Positions 1 to 9,545 of a stretch of 64,000 nucleotides of DNA are shown here, piece by piece (within the stretch, counting starts at the first letter, position 1; each line of letters opens with the position of its first letter). This DNA comes from Poa pratensis (Eukaryota; Streptophyta; Magnoliopsida; Poales; Poaceae): contig CAMZMU010000027.1 in assembly GCA_947311845.1 (NCBI GenBank), positions 72,148,184-72,212,183 of the forward strand, given 5' to 3'. A program made the position numbers and the translations under genes. Below the pieces are notes generated by a model. That model was not told the origin of the DNA. It searched no databases and saw nothing but the letters and a program-made list of their open reading frames with translations.

Positions 1-463
1 ATCTTGTTGTTGGCCGCATCATCACGGTCAATGGCACACCCCTCATCGACGATTCAAGCTGGGGGCCGGAAGCAGATTACTAGAAACCGGCCACATCATC
101 CCGTTTGGATCGGTCCATGTCTTCGTCGGCTTCATTGGCGGCGAGTCAGAGGATCCATCGCAACATGGCGACTCAGAAGAAGGAGTCGCAAAGTGGACCA
201 AGAAGAAGAATCTATCAACTACGAGTCGCTGCCTCTTGAAGACGAAGAAGGCCAATCCATTGAGTATGTCCTTGAGGAAAGGCTATGCGGAGGCCCTGTG
301 GATGGTGGCTCGCCCTCTGTAGAAGATCGGCACGTTGAAGGGGTCTACAGGACCACAGAAGCGGACGAAGGGCTGGGCATGCCACCAGGCAGCTTAGCCC
401 CCACACCGCCGGAAGCAGCAGAACAAGCCGCGCTAGACGCATCAGGAGTCGCGGCATCCGCCG

Positions 464-2370
464 ATGACGCCAGGAGTCGCGGCCTCAGGAGTCGCAAACA
501 GAGAAACTCCACCTGGAGTTGCGCCTGCGGAATCAGGGTCAAGGGTAGCCCCCAACGCAGCGGTCACGCCGCCACAGGGAAGCGTGTTGCTTACGCCAAT
601 ATCTGCGGTTAACGCGGCTGCTAGGGTGACAGAATTGGAGGCTACCAGGATCGGGCTATATGATGAAGTCCAGAGAATCGCGGATGAGAGAGCCAGGCTG
701 GCGCGTGAGGAACAGCGCCTCCAACAGGAGCAACTGCGACTCATCGAGGAAACCAATACTCTGCAAGGAGTACAGGCCACCTTGCCACACAGACGCCATG
801 CGAGTCGCCTGCAGCCAGGAACAGTAAACCCTATGGAGCTGTTCCAATCGCCTACCGCTGAACCAACAATTGCGGTTCCGTCAGTCGCCACCAACACGCG
901 CACCCGGTCGCATGGTCAGGGGTCGCACAACCTTCAGTCGCGGTACCCACACACATGGCACCATCTGCCATGGTTATGCGGTCCGTGGCCCCGTTAGCTG
1001 CGCCCGCGGTTCAAGCAATCGCTGTACCATCAATCGTACCAGCGGTTCCATCTTTCGCAGCACCAAGAGCAGCAGAGATACCTGGATCAAGGGCCATAGT
1101 ACAGGCTAACAACAGGGCCATGATGCCCCCGCCATTGCCGCAGCCAACCTTTGTTCAGCAGTCGCCACAGCAGCCTCAAAGGTTCCACACGCCGCAAGGG
1201 CATTATGTTAGCCCAGTGGAGAATCTCTTTGCGGCCACAAACATCTTGGCCAGGTTAGCGCCAGCAGGAAACACGCCAATGGACAGAGAGGCACGGCGTG
1301 CCATTGAGATGCTGAGCACAGCAGTAATACAGCAGGCAAATATGTCCGAACACGCAGGACGGCTGCACTCCACCCCTTACAATAGCAGAGCAACGGCGGA
1401 GAGAAGCATCCACGCGGAATCGCCACATTGCGACTTCAAGTTCGGCTAGGCGACAAAGGGAAGATCAACCTGCGGCTCAAAATCAACCTCAGCAAGTTCA
1501 ACCCATAGAAGTTGTGCAGCCGCGCGCGGCGGCTAATCCAATAGGAAGGCCAGCTTCGTCCAATCTATCGTCGCGACTCAAAGGCCCAGTCTGTTTCAGC
1601 GAAAGAATCAGGTCTGAACCGTTTCCTGCAGATTTCAAAGGGCCTCGCAAGGTCGCCAACTACAACGCAAGCATGGACCCTGTTACTTGGCTCAACAATT
1701 ACGAGATGGGCATGAGCATCCTAAACGCATCCGAAGAGATCTGCGCACGTTACCTAAACATGATGTTAGAAGGCGCAGCTCACATATGGCTGCAAAATTT
1801 GCCGCCAAATTCAATAAACTCTTGGGATGAGATGAAGGAAGCTTTTATCAAGAATTTCCAAGGAACATGCAAGCGACTCTGCAGCATAGAGGACCTTGAG
1901 CGTTGTGTACAGAAGGAAGGCGAGTCGAGTCGCCACTGGATGAGAAGGGTCGCAGAATCATACATTCCTCAGATAACATACCACCCAGTTCAGCAGTCCT
2001 TGTCATGGAGAAAAATTGCAAATTTGAGCCGCTAGTCCACAAACTAGGTCGCATGAAGGACAAAGTCAAGAGCCTAAGCGAGGTAATGGCGGCGGCCAAC
2101 AAGTATGCTAGCTCGGATAAAACCAGGGATGCATCTGATGGGGAGGAAGAGGAAAATACTGGCAAGGGAAAGAAGGCCAGTAGCAAGCCTCAACAACAGC
2201 AAGCTAGCAATGCCAATGCGAGTTATAACAAGCGCAAAAACGAGGAAGGAAACTCAGGATTAGTCGCAAATACGAACACTCGTTACAAACAAAGCAGCGC
2301 AGAGGAAGGAATTTTCACCCAGTTAATTTGGAAGAGGTTTTCAACCGCCCCTGCGACATCCATATAGGAA
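464..2370 (+). pseudogene. gag polyprotein region of gypsy A, frameshifted
   Basis: The retrotransposon Gag core is clear at about 1590-1970, with the pattern PVTWLNNYEMGM, followed by YLNMMLEGAAHIWLQNLPP and EMKEAFIKNFQGTC, as in plant gypsy capsid proteins. Upstream pieces in other frames give a charged, probably coiled-coil stretch (RIADERARLAREEQRLQQEQ, about 660-750) and a proline/alanine-rich N-terminal section (955-1449). Downstream, the continuation SSAVLVMEKNCKFEPL is in a different frame from the Gag core, so there is a frameshift near 1965-1990; another break lies near 1450-1510. The C-terminus is lysine- and glutamine-rich (about 2150-2260). No clean CCHC zinc knuckle is seen. As it stands it cannot be translated as one protein. 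Confidence 0.75.
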
Positions 2371-2654
2371 AAGATGGGAAACCACCCAACCACACGAAGG
2401 CACAGTGTTATCATTACAAAAAGTGGAAGGATGGACAACCACTCAACACAAACACAATCATCAAAACAATGAGGAGGTAACCACGGCGGAGGCAACAACA
2501 GCAACAACGCCGTCCCAAATCCGCAGCCAGATCAGCCACAGTTCCCAAAACAGTTGGGTCAGTATCATACCATTGTGGTGAATACTTCAAGGAGGGAACA
2601 AAAGCTGCGACGACGCAATCAGGCTGTTAACGCCATAGTACCAGCCGTCCCACA

Positions 2655-3230
2655 GTGGCTAAAGTGGTCCGAGCACCAGTAGTTTGGAGCCGCGAGGATC
2701 ACCCAGGAGAAATAAATGAAGAGGGAAAACTCGCGCTGGTGGTTGCCCCTCAAGTCGCAGGGTACAAGTTGAGCAAAGTACTGATGGATGGAGGCAGCAG
2801 CATCAATATATTATACTATGAAACCTTCAAAAGAATGAACCTCCAAGAAAAGCAGCTACACCCATCAAGAACAACGTTTCACGGTGTCGTGCCAGGCATA
2901 TCAGCTCAGCCATTGGGGCGAGTCAACTTGGAGGTCGCCTTTGGGACACAAAGCAACTTCAGGAGCGAGTACATTTGGTTCGAGGTTGTAGATTTCCAGA
3001 GCCCATATCATGCGCTGTTTGGCAGAGAAGCATTCGCAAAGTTTATGGCTAGGCCGTGCTATGTGTACCTAAAGCTTAAAATACCAGGCCCCAGGGGAGT
3101 CATCACCATCAATGGCGACAAAAGAATAGCTCAAGAATGCGAAGAAGGCGACAAGGCCATGGCCAGAGCAGCTTGCATCGCAGAGAGCGCGCCATGCGCG
3201 AGTCGCAGGAGAATTTTGATGACATCGTGA
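2655..3230 (+). CDS. Retropepsin-like aspartic protease segment of gypsy A
   Basis: A 191-residue open frame contains LMDGGSSINILYYETFKRM at about residues 43-61. This is the DGGS variant of the retropepsin active site (usual D-T/S-G) common in plant gypsy elements. The following FHGVVPG, PLGRVNLEVAFG and YHALFGREAFAKFMA match the flap-to-helix order of such proteases. The role would be to process the Gag polyprotein in virus-like particles. No RT domain follows: after 3230 comes a short unassigned stretch and then a minisatellite. The first codon is arbitrary, since in an intact element this would be the continuation of Gag-Pol. The frame is open through the whole domain. Confidence 0.7.
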   Translation: MAKVVRAPVVWSREDHPGEINEEGKLALVVAPQVAGYKLSKVLMDGGSSINILYYETFKRMNLQEKQLHPSRTTFHGVVPGISAQPLGRVNLEVAFGTQSNFRSEYIWFEVVDFQSPYHALFGREAFAKFMARPCYVYLKLKIPGPRGVITINGDKRIAQECEEGDKAMARAACIAESAPCASRRRILMTS

Positions 3231-3417
3231 AGGCAAGAGGCACCTGCCTGACTTGCGACTTCAGATTACGGCCGCAAGGGAGGCAAGGAAGTCAAAGGCT
3301 ACAAGCCATTGCCAATAAGGACACATCCCAGGCATCGCGAGTTGCCATCAGCAGCCGCAACAAAATTATTAAGAGTTTACATCATCAAGCTGGCCACTCA
3401 GGGCTAAAAACTTCAAT

Positions 3418-3842
3418 TCTGATCGCCACCTAGGCGCGATCGACCCATTTCTGGTCGCCACTCAGGCGCGACCGACCCAATTAACACTTCTGATCGCCAC
3501 CTAGGCGCGATCGACCCATTCTGGTCGCCACTCAGGCGCGACCGACCCAATGTAACACTTCTGATCGCCACCTAGGCGCGATCGACCCAATTCTGGTCGC
3601 CACTCAGGCGCGACCGACCCATGTAACACTTCTGATCGCCACCTAGGCGCGATCGACCCAATTCTGGTCGCCACTCAGGCGCGACCGACCCAATGTAACA
3701 CTTCTGATCGCCACCTAGGCGCGATCGACCCAATTCTGGTCGCCACTCAGGCGCGACCGACCCATGTAACATCTCTGGTTGCCACCTAGGCGCAACCGAC
3801 CCAAGCATCACTTCTGGTCGCCACCTAGGCGCGACCGACCCT
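3418..3842. repeat. Minisatellite of about 71 bp, with imperfect palindromes in each half-unit
   Basis: About six units spaced 71-72 bp apart (GATCGCC occurs at 3421, 3492, 3563, 3634 and 3706, then diverged copies). Each unit has two related halves. One reads GATCGCC, then ACCTAGG, then CGCGATC; the other reads GGTCGCC, then ACTCAGG, then CGCGACC. Each half can fold on itself (GATCGC with GCGATC; GGTCGC with GCGACC). The array lies between the protease segment and the 3' end of the antisense gene. Its position suggests a terminator or spacer role, but that is inference. Confidence 0.9.
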
Positions 3843-4269
3843 ATGTATCATATAATGATTCTGAAATAAAGCATCTCAAACTACCAATTGAGTTGTGAGT
3901 CTTTTATTTTTTAATCATTGGTCCCTTGGGGGGCGGCAGCTTTTTAGCGCGGCCTATTCCTTGGGATCGCCAAACAAGTGGCATTTATCGTGATTATACT
4001 CAACCTCTCTTGGATGCGACTTGCACTATGCGGCCAAAGTACTGGGGGTGCGGCGTCAATCGAGTTTGATTGCCTATCATGGCCGCTCTCGACCCTGAAC
4101 ACGCACTTTTTACCTGGGAAATACTGAGCCGCGCAAGGGCCTAAGTGAGGAAAAACCGAGACAAATCATAAGGACCAGCCTATTGGTCGAAACATGTACT
4201 GCTGAGAGTACTTAAGCAAACCATAACATTGTCTTATGACACATAAATTCTAACAATTATTACAGGCCG
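3843..4269. other. Non-coding linker of gypsy A sharing a motif with gypsy B
   Basis: No coding signal. The stretch 4021-4140 (CACTATGCGGCCAAAGTACT, CCTATCATGGC, CCCTGAACACGCA, TTACCTGGGAAAT) closely matches 11695-11810 of gypsy B, with a second partial copy in B at about 11860-11945. This supports a common origin for A and the shorter element B. A GGCCGCTAAGGGCC-like motif near 4265 also recurs in B. Confidence 0.6.
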
Positions 4270-6793
4270 CTAAGGGCCAAGATCATAAAACCATTGTTTC
4301 TCTTCTTCATTTGTGCGCAGCTTTTGGCCTGTGGGAAGGAGGAACAGGCGGCTTACCAAGCTTGCCAGAAGGAGCAGTCGCAGGCTCGACGGTTTCTCCG
4401 TCGTGGGCTTGGGGGCTGCAGAGCTGGAAACACCCGGTGAAGGGTTCTTCTCCTGTGGGATCACCGCACTGGATGATGGAGCGGGTAACTTCTCCCATCT
4501 GCTTCCATCTGCATTATACTTGCCCATATAGGTCGCAAGATCTATCCCCTCCACCAGCTCAGTCGCATGGCCGCGCATGTCCTTCCAAGTCGCGAATATT
4601 CTGAGGCCTTCAGCTCGGTGCCATCCACTTTCTTCGGGCCTGCCTTGTGCAACCTTGGCAGCATCAAAAGAAGGATAATATGTCTTGGCCAAAGCAAGAA
4701 CATGAGCCGCACCGGTGCGAGCTGAGGATTCTTTCCAGTCCAAAAAATATTGAGGCGCCTTGAGCAGTCTCTTCAAAAGTCCCTCAGCATAGCAGGAGCA
4801 GGCTTTTTCGGCAGAAGACAGGTGGACAGCGATCTCATGGCATCGCAAGCTTTTCGCGAAAACTCACGGATATACTCCAGCTGTTCTTGAGTACTGCCGC
4901 GCTGCAACGTGGCATCTTCACCTACATCGAGGCATGTCTCCGTCAGCTCTACAATATACAGGCAAAGATAGTAGAGAAAACAGATGCAGATATGAGTCGC
5001 AACACATACCAGTTAACTCTTGAGTCATGATGCAAACTTTGGCGTGGACAAGGTTATGGGCATCAGAAACTTTTTTCAACTTTTTCTCAAGCTCGCCAAT
5101 GGAACAGCCTTGAGCCTTGCGTCCTCGTTGGCATCAGCGATGGCGTCTTTCTGAGCACTGATTTGGAGGTCCAGCTGCTGGACCCTCTCTTGGAACTTCT
5201 CTTCAACCGTTTTAAGCCGCAGCTCGGTGGCTTTGGCTTGTTCAGATAATTTGAAGCTTTCATCAGATAGCTCGCCCATCCTGGCTTCCCTCTTCTTCAG
5301 CTCAACGTCACGCTGGCCAAGGAGCTCGCGCAGCCTCTCCAATTCAGAAGGAGTATCCCCCAACTGCTTTTCCAAGGCGACTTTGCGGCTGTTATGGAGC
5401 TTAGTTCCTCCTACAAAGAGTACATCAGTTAGTAAGTACATATCAACAGCTAAAAGAGAAGCATCAAGTCTCCCTTTACAGTCAAAGAAGAAACTTGATC
5501 CTTGGGGGCTAGAGACAGATAAGTGGAGACAGAAGTTTACCTTATAAGCCGCAGACAGGTCAGACAGCGCCTTGCGGAGCTCCATGGCTTGCTTGTCATT
5601 TGAGGCAATGATGGCCTCTGACAGTTTCTCAGCGCGGCTCATGGAGGAGGAGGAAGCAACCTCAGCACGCAGAATTGGCGACCGCAGGCTATCAGCCGCT
5701 GGCGATTCAATCATCGGCACATCAGCAATTATGGAGGAAGGGTTGACCTTCTCCACGTCTTGGATCATAAGGGGATCTGTTCCGTCTTCCAGAGCCACCT
5801 CTTGGGTAGCTGTGTCAGGAACAAGGCCGCAGCCAAGTCATCAGTGGTGGCCACGCCCTCCACCATGGCGGTATGAGCCGCAGGTGATAACGCGGCTCAA
5901 CTAGGGTTTCAGAAATGACTCCAGGTCAGTCGCGGATTTAGCCGCACTTCTGCAAAAAGCAAGGGCATTGTGTGAAGAAGAAGCACATAAACCAGAATAA
6001 AAGTGTTATAAGCGCAAGAAAGTCACTAACTCTGGAGCCATCTTCACAAGGCCATAAGTCTCACTTGACGGTGATGACAGGCCTTGGGTCCCAGAATCTA
6101 CGAGCAGAAGTTTGCGTGTCAGTAGAGGAAAAAGAATAAGCATTCAAGATGTCAAGACAGCAGAAATTACCAGAATGGGGACCCATCTTCTTCAGTTGAG
6201 GCGGTGGGTTTGTACACACGCCTGGCAGCGGAGGAGATCGCGCCCGTAGCAGGCTTGCGGCGCTTCGTGGCTCAGGATTTTCCAGAGCATCAAGCTCTGG
6301 CTCCTCACGAGATAGCCTCTTGGAGGCTCTACGGGGAGTTGGTCCAGCCGCGGGACAGAGCTCGCGGCTGGCACTGGACTGTCATCCTCGTCCAGTTCAG
6401 TCTCTTCACCCTCTGAGGCCGCAGAGGCGACAGAGGGGATATCAGCAATTTCGCTGCCCTCTAGAGTGGGCAGCAACTTCTTTCGCGTGGCACGCTTGGG
6501 AGCAGCAGTGCCGGTGACGGTCGCAGGCAGCGACCAGTAATTCTCATCAGCCTGGATCAGGAAGATATAAGTTGCAGTATTAAGAAAGGAATGCGACTCA
6601 ACTACAAAGCGAAAAGACAGAGAAGAGGAGTTACCTCAAAAGGCTTGTTGTTAACGCTGAAAGGGGCAAGCCCCACCTTGTCAAAGGAGATGTCCTTCTC
6701 CTCAGTCACGGGTGACGAATTCCACCCAATCCTCAGGCCTCCAGTCCGCAGCCTTGATGCGATCGACGTCAGCAGAGGTGCCTGTGCACTCAA
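4270..6793 (-). CDS. Antisense gene of gypsy A, downstream exons (acidic, coiled-coil and C-terminal parts)
   Basis: Several minus-strand open segments continue the gene that starts at 7540: 6793-6602; 6476-6192 (acidic, serine-rich: GEETELDEDDSPVPAASS); 5798-5076, strongly heptad-like and charged (LEKQLGDTPSELERLRELL, KKREARMGELSDESFKLSEQ) and so a predicted coiled coil; and 4848-4270, ending KQWFYDLGP. Short AT-richer gaps with GT/AG borders separate them, consistent with introns, but I have not fixed each junction. The stop at 4270 lies about 430 bp from the minisatellite. It reads as one spliced protein with an N-terminal transposon-family domain, an acidic linker, a long coil and a C-terminal segment. 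Function is unknown. Confidence 0.5.
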
Positions 6794-6880
6794 GGAAGGA
6801 TCGCTGTCGTGGACTCACGGGCTGGACGCGCCATTTGGTCCAGCAAGAGAGAAGATCAAGGCCAGTAAGACCATGACCTA

Positions 6881-7540
6881 TTAGGCGCGGACCTTGATCA
6901 GCGACTCATTGATGAAGGGCATGGCCGAGTCGCGAGGCTTTGATTTCAGTGCCTCGGTAGGCACGAAGGGGTGTTGGACCAGGAGGGAGACGAGTTTCCC
7001 CTCCGGAGAAGTATCTTGGCAGTAGAAAAAGGATTTTTGCCAAGACCTGTGCCGATTTGCCAGGGCCAGCTTGGGAAGAACAGAGTTTCGATGGCGTTGA
7101 AGAGAGATGGCGCCTACCTGAACATAGGCGCCACCCTTGCAGACAAGTTGGCTGTTGCAGGTGAAAGAGGCCAGCCACAGATCGATGTTGGGGGCTATAC
7201 CAAGATAGTCCTCGCACAACACATGAAAATTGCTCACCTGGAGCATTGAGTTGGGCCCGATGTCGTGAAGACGGAGGCCTAGGCGTTGCAGCAGATTGCG
7301 GAAGAAGGGAGAACCTGGCGGCGTGAATCCACGCTCCACGTGTTCCACGAACATCACCAGTTCGTTGGGCTTGGGGCGTGGCTCGATTTCATCGCCTGGC
7401 GCCCGCCAGACGCCGTCCTCCTTCGGCGGCAAGAAACCAGCTTCGGCCAGATCCGCAAGAGTTTCCTCCGTCACCCAGGATCCTTCCCAGTTGCAGGAGA
7501 TCCTGCGCTTATCGTCAGATGGCTTTGCCTTGGGCGCCAT
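6881..7540 (-). CDS. Antisense gene of gypsy A, first exon (putative gypsy-type transposon protein)
   Basis: The minus-strand open frame of 219 codons starts MAPKAKPSDDKRRI and holds a segment typical of the plant family annotated as 'putative gypsy type transposon' (Pfam PF04195-like): PKPNELVMFVEHVERGF, PPGSPFFRNLLQRLGL, and HDIGPNSMLQVSNFHVLCED. The natural ATG is at 7540. The exon probably ends at a GT following INESLIK near 6893, because the frame stops soon after and related coding sequence resumes further along the minus strand. Function is unknown; antisense ORFs of this class are known from Tat-lineage gypsy elements. Assignment rests on recognition of the pattern, not on a search. 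Confidence 0.65.
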   Translation of the reverse strand: MAPKAKPSDDKRRISCNWEGSWVTEETLADLAEAGFLPPKEDGVWRAPGDEIEPRPKPNELVMFVEHVERGFTPPGSPFFRNLLQRLGLRLHDIGPNSMLQVSNFHVLCEDYLGIAPNIDLWLASFTCNSQLVCKGGAYVQVGAISLQRHRNSVLPKLALANRHRSWQKSFFYCQDTSPEGKLVSLLVQHPFVPTEALKSKPRDSAMPFINESLIKVRA

Positions 7541-7912
7541 TGCGAAGGGAGATTGGATTGGGGAACTAAGCTCGGATTGAGGAAGAAGACGGCGCGGCTA
7601 GGGATGAGGAGATTGCAAGGGCAAGTGAATAATGACCTAGGTGGCCGCAGCTTATAACTGAAGGGACCCGCAACTAACGGCACAATCTGCGCTCGCAACC
7701 AACGGCACAATTTGCGCCCGCAAAACGAGTAACGGTCCGCAATTAAAGGAAACTGAATATTTCCAGAAGGGGAGATGAGTCACGCAGATAAGTCACAGCT
7801 CTAAATCGCATAAGTCAGAAGATTGGTCAGAACGTTTGCAGTGCGGCTCAGTGACCATTTCAAGAGGTCAGAAGATTCTCACCGTAAAGTCCTAACCAAT
7901 CTTGGGGGCTAA
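7541..7912. other. Upstream region of the antisense gene, ending in the polypurine tract
   Basis: About 370 bases between the antisense ATG and the 3' LTR, without a supported ORF. It ends with CTTGGGGGCTAA (7901-7912), the presumed plus-strand priming polypurine tract, identical to the tract in front of the 3' LTR of gypsy B (13285-13296). Confidence 0.7.
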
Positions 7913-8427
7913 TGTCGGGGGAATACTTTCTGGATTAACCCGCGGCCCAGTGCGGTTTACTTTACTCGCACGGACAAAGGCCCACTTGGGAGCAAGCCCA
8001 GTATTGAACCGCCATAAGGGGAAAGATCTAGAAAACATATCCCGGAGGATGTGAAGACCAAGTAGTCTCCGAGTAGGCCTCTGCGGACGTATTCCTTATG
8101 GGGAAGTTTCCTTTGTAACCTGGCGAGCCTCTGTGTATATAAAGAGGACTCACAGGACTTAGAGAGGGTCGAGCTATCAAGCCCTAAACCCTATTTCATA
8201 CGGCGAGTACCAGATCGGATCGCCTCCATTGTAACGCCTCGATTATCATATCAATACCAATCTAGGGTAGGCAGGAAGTAGGTCTTTTACCTCACATTGA
8301 GGGGGCCGAACCTGGGTAAATCTGTGTTGATCTTTGTTCCTGCGATCCCAAGCTCGGAGATGCTTGACTCGCGTAATCCCACACCCACGAAGTCATCCAT
8401 GACACCTGACGTGACAAACCCACGACA
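7913..8427 (+). repeat. 3' LTR of gypsy A
   Basis: A 515-bp LTR that begins TGTCGGGGGAATACTTTC and ends CACGACA, giving TGTCG/CGACA inverted termini. A TATA-like TATATAAA lies at about 8136-8143. Blocks in common with the LTRs of gypsy B (GTTTCC..TGTAACC, GGTCTTT..CTC, CCACGACA end) show both belong to one superfamily branch, although the LTRs are clearly not the same family copy. Confidence 0.9.
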
Positions 8428-8740
8428 GCCGCCGCCACCGCAGTACTACGACCCGGATGAGGTCGAGCCATGGCACTATGCCATGGAATGCGAGCAGGCG
8501 CGGCAGGGCATTCCGCCGCTGCCTCCCGGCCTCCTTGGCCAGTCCTGAGTGTTTACCGGCGGGAGCTGGTTGCCGGATCGCCCCCAGGAGCAGGAGGAGG
8601 CGGGGTGACAGGAGCTGCCACCGCCACCGCAGCCACCACAGAAGCAGGCGCCGCCGCCGGAGGGCCAGGCACCGCAGGAACAGGAAGTGCCTGCCCACCT
8701 GTGGACCAAGCCGACCCTGGTCATCATCGACGACGACTAG
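8428..8740 (+). pseudogene. Fragment of the captured GC-rich gene in CACTA-1
   Basis: The plus-strand frame reads YYDPDEVEPWHYAMECEQ, matching the C-terminal part of the antisense gene in CACTA-2 (28051-28965, minus). Here the frame stops near 8548 after PPGLLGQS, where CACTA-2 continues for about 50 more residues, so this copy carries disruptions as well as the 5' cut made by gypsy A. Product unknown; proline- and glutamine-rich. Confidence 0.6.
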
Positions 8741-8989
8741 GCGCGGCGCCGGCGATGACGACCCCGGCCTCCCCTCATATGTAATGGCCCATATGGCCTC
8801 CCCAAAATGTAATGGCCCTAATGGCCTCCCCCTAGCTATGTAATGGCCTCCCCTAATATAATGTAATGGCCCTTAAGCCCTAAAAAAATGTGTGTGCTTG
8901 AATTTGCATTGCCAACTCCGGCGCCGGCCCTGTGGTTAGGGTTAGGGTCCGCCGCCGCCGCCGCGCACTAGATCTGAGAGGGGGGCGAG
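8428..8989 (-). mobile_element. CACTA-1, left fragment cut by gypsy A and gypsy B
   Basis: This 562-bp piece is colinear (inverted) with 27870-28330 of CACTA-2: the GC-rich captured coding segment, the GGCGCCGGCCC block and the CTAGATCTGAGAG block all match. Joined across gypsy B it continues at 13836, where the CTCACC..GGGTCGGGGG sequence in CACTA-2 is uninterrupted. Left of 8428 it is interrupted by gypsy A, so the remainder lies outside the window. Confidence 0.85.
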
Positions 8990-9522
8990 TGTCGGGGGAA
9001 TAATTATCCCGCGACTTTTTCAAGCAAAGCGCGACTTATTCACAGTCGCACCACTATTGGGCTTGCACAAATATGGGTCGACTCAAGATCATGAGGAAGG
9101 ATCTAGAAGCCCGAAGATAACTTGACTTGGAAGGCAAGACATATGATTAGTCTCCAAGTAGGACTCCGGCTCATACTTTTCTTGGGAGAGAAGTTTCCTT
9201 GTAACCTTGCGAGCCACCGTCTTTATAAGGTGGACTCCAAGGACCTAGAACCCCAAGCAAAGAAGCTCCAAACCCTAGCTCTCATACATCCCGAGAGAGG
9301 CGACTCAACACATCGATCGCCAACCCCTTGTAACGTCATATTCATATCAATATCAATCTAGGATAGGCAGGACGTAGGTCTTTACCTCGCATCGTGGGGC
9401 CGAACCTGGGTAAAAACATTGTCTTCTCGTGCCCTGCGATCTTTAGCTCGGAGACGCTCGATCGCTTAATCCCCAACTCTACGAAGTCATCTCCATGACA
9501 TCTGCGTGACAATCCCACGACA
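8990..9522 (+). repeat. 5' LTR of gypsy B
   Basis: Begins TGTCGGGGGAATAATTATCC and ends AATCCCACGACA. A CTTTATAAGG TATA-like box lies at about 9221-9230, and CTAGGATAGGCAGG and the downstream leader follow. It is nearly identical to 13297-13830. Confidence 0.95.
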
Positions 9523-9524
9523 GT

Positions 9525-9545
9525 TGGCGCCCACCGTGGGGCTTG
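9525..9545 (+). other. Primer-binding site of gypsy B (tRNA-Lys type)
   Basis: Two bases after the 5' LTR, TGGCGCCCACCGTGGGGC is the complement of the 3' end of plant tRNA-Lys (CUU) with its CCA tail, as I recall that tRNA. It would prime minus-strand DNA synthesis. Confidence 0.75.

Larger units (their letters stand above)
1..8427 (+). mobile_element. Gypsy-type LTR retrotransposon A, 5' end outside window
   Basis: Internal region and 3' LTR of a Ty3/gypsy-like element; the 5' LTR lies before base 1. In order it holds a gag region (about 464-2370), a retropepsin-like segment (2655-3230), a hairpin-rich minisatellite (3418-3842), an antisense multi-exon gene (7540 down to 4270) and a 3' LTR (7913-8427). 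No reverse transcriptase, RNase H or integrase is recognisable, so it is presumably mobilised in trans. The LTR starts TGTCGGGG and ends CCCACGACA. The purine-rich tract CTTGGGGGCTAA sits directly before the LTR. The sequence right of 8427 belongs to CACTA-1, so A is inserted in CACTA-1; the expected 5-bp target duplicate would be GCCGC (8428-8432), but the left copy is not visible. LTR style and the antisense gene suggest the Tat/Retand branch; that placement is inference. Confidence 0.85.

Noticed and set aside
4..612. Open frame of 202 codons at the window start
   Set aside because: Composition-driven frame overlapping the gag leader of gypsy A; no domain and inconsistent with the downstream gag frame.
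3418..3842. CRISPR-like spacing of repeats
   Set aside because: Units are contiguous with conserved 'spacers', in a plant retrotransposon; it is a minisatellite.
8457..8843. Overlapping long frames on both strands in 8390-8840
   Set aside because: GC-rich captured DNA opens all frames; only the YDPDEVEPWHYAM frame is shared with CACTA-2.
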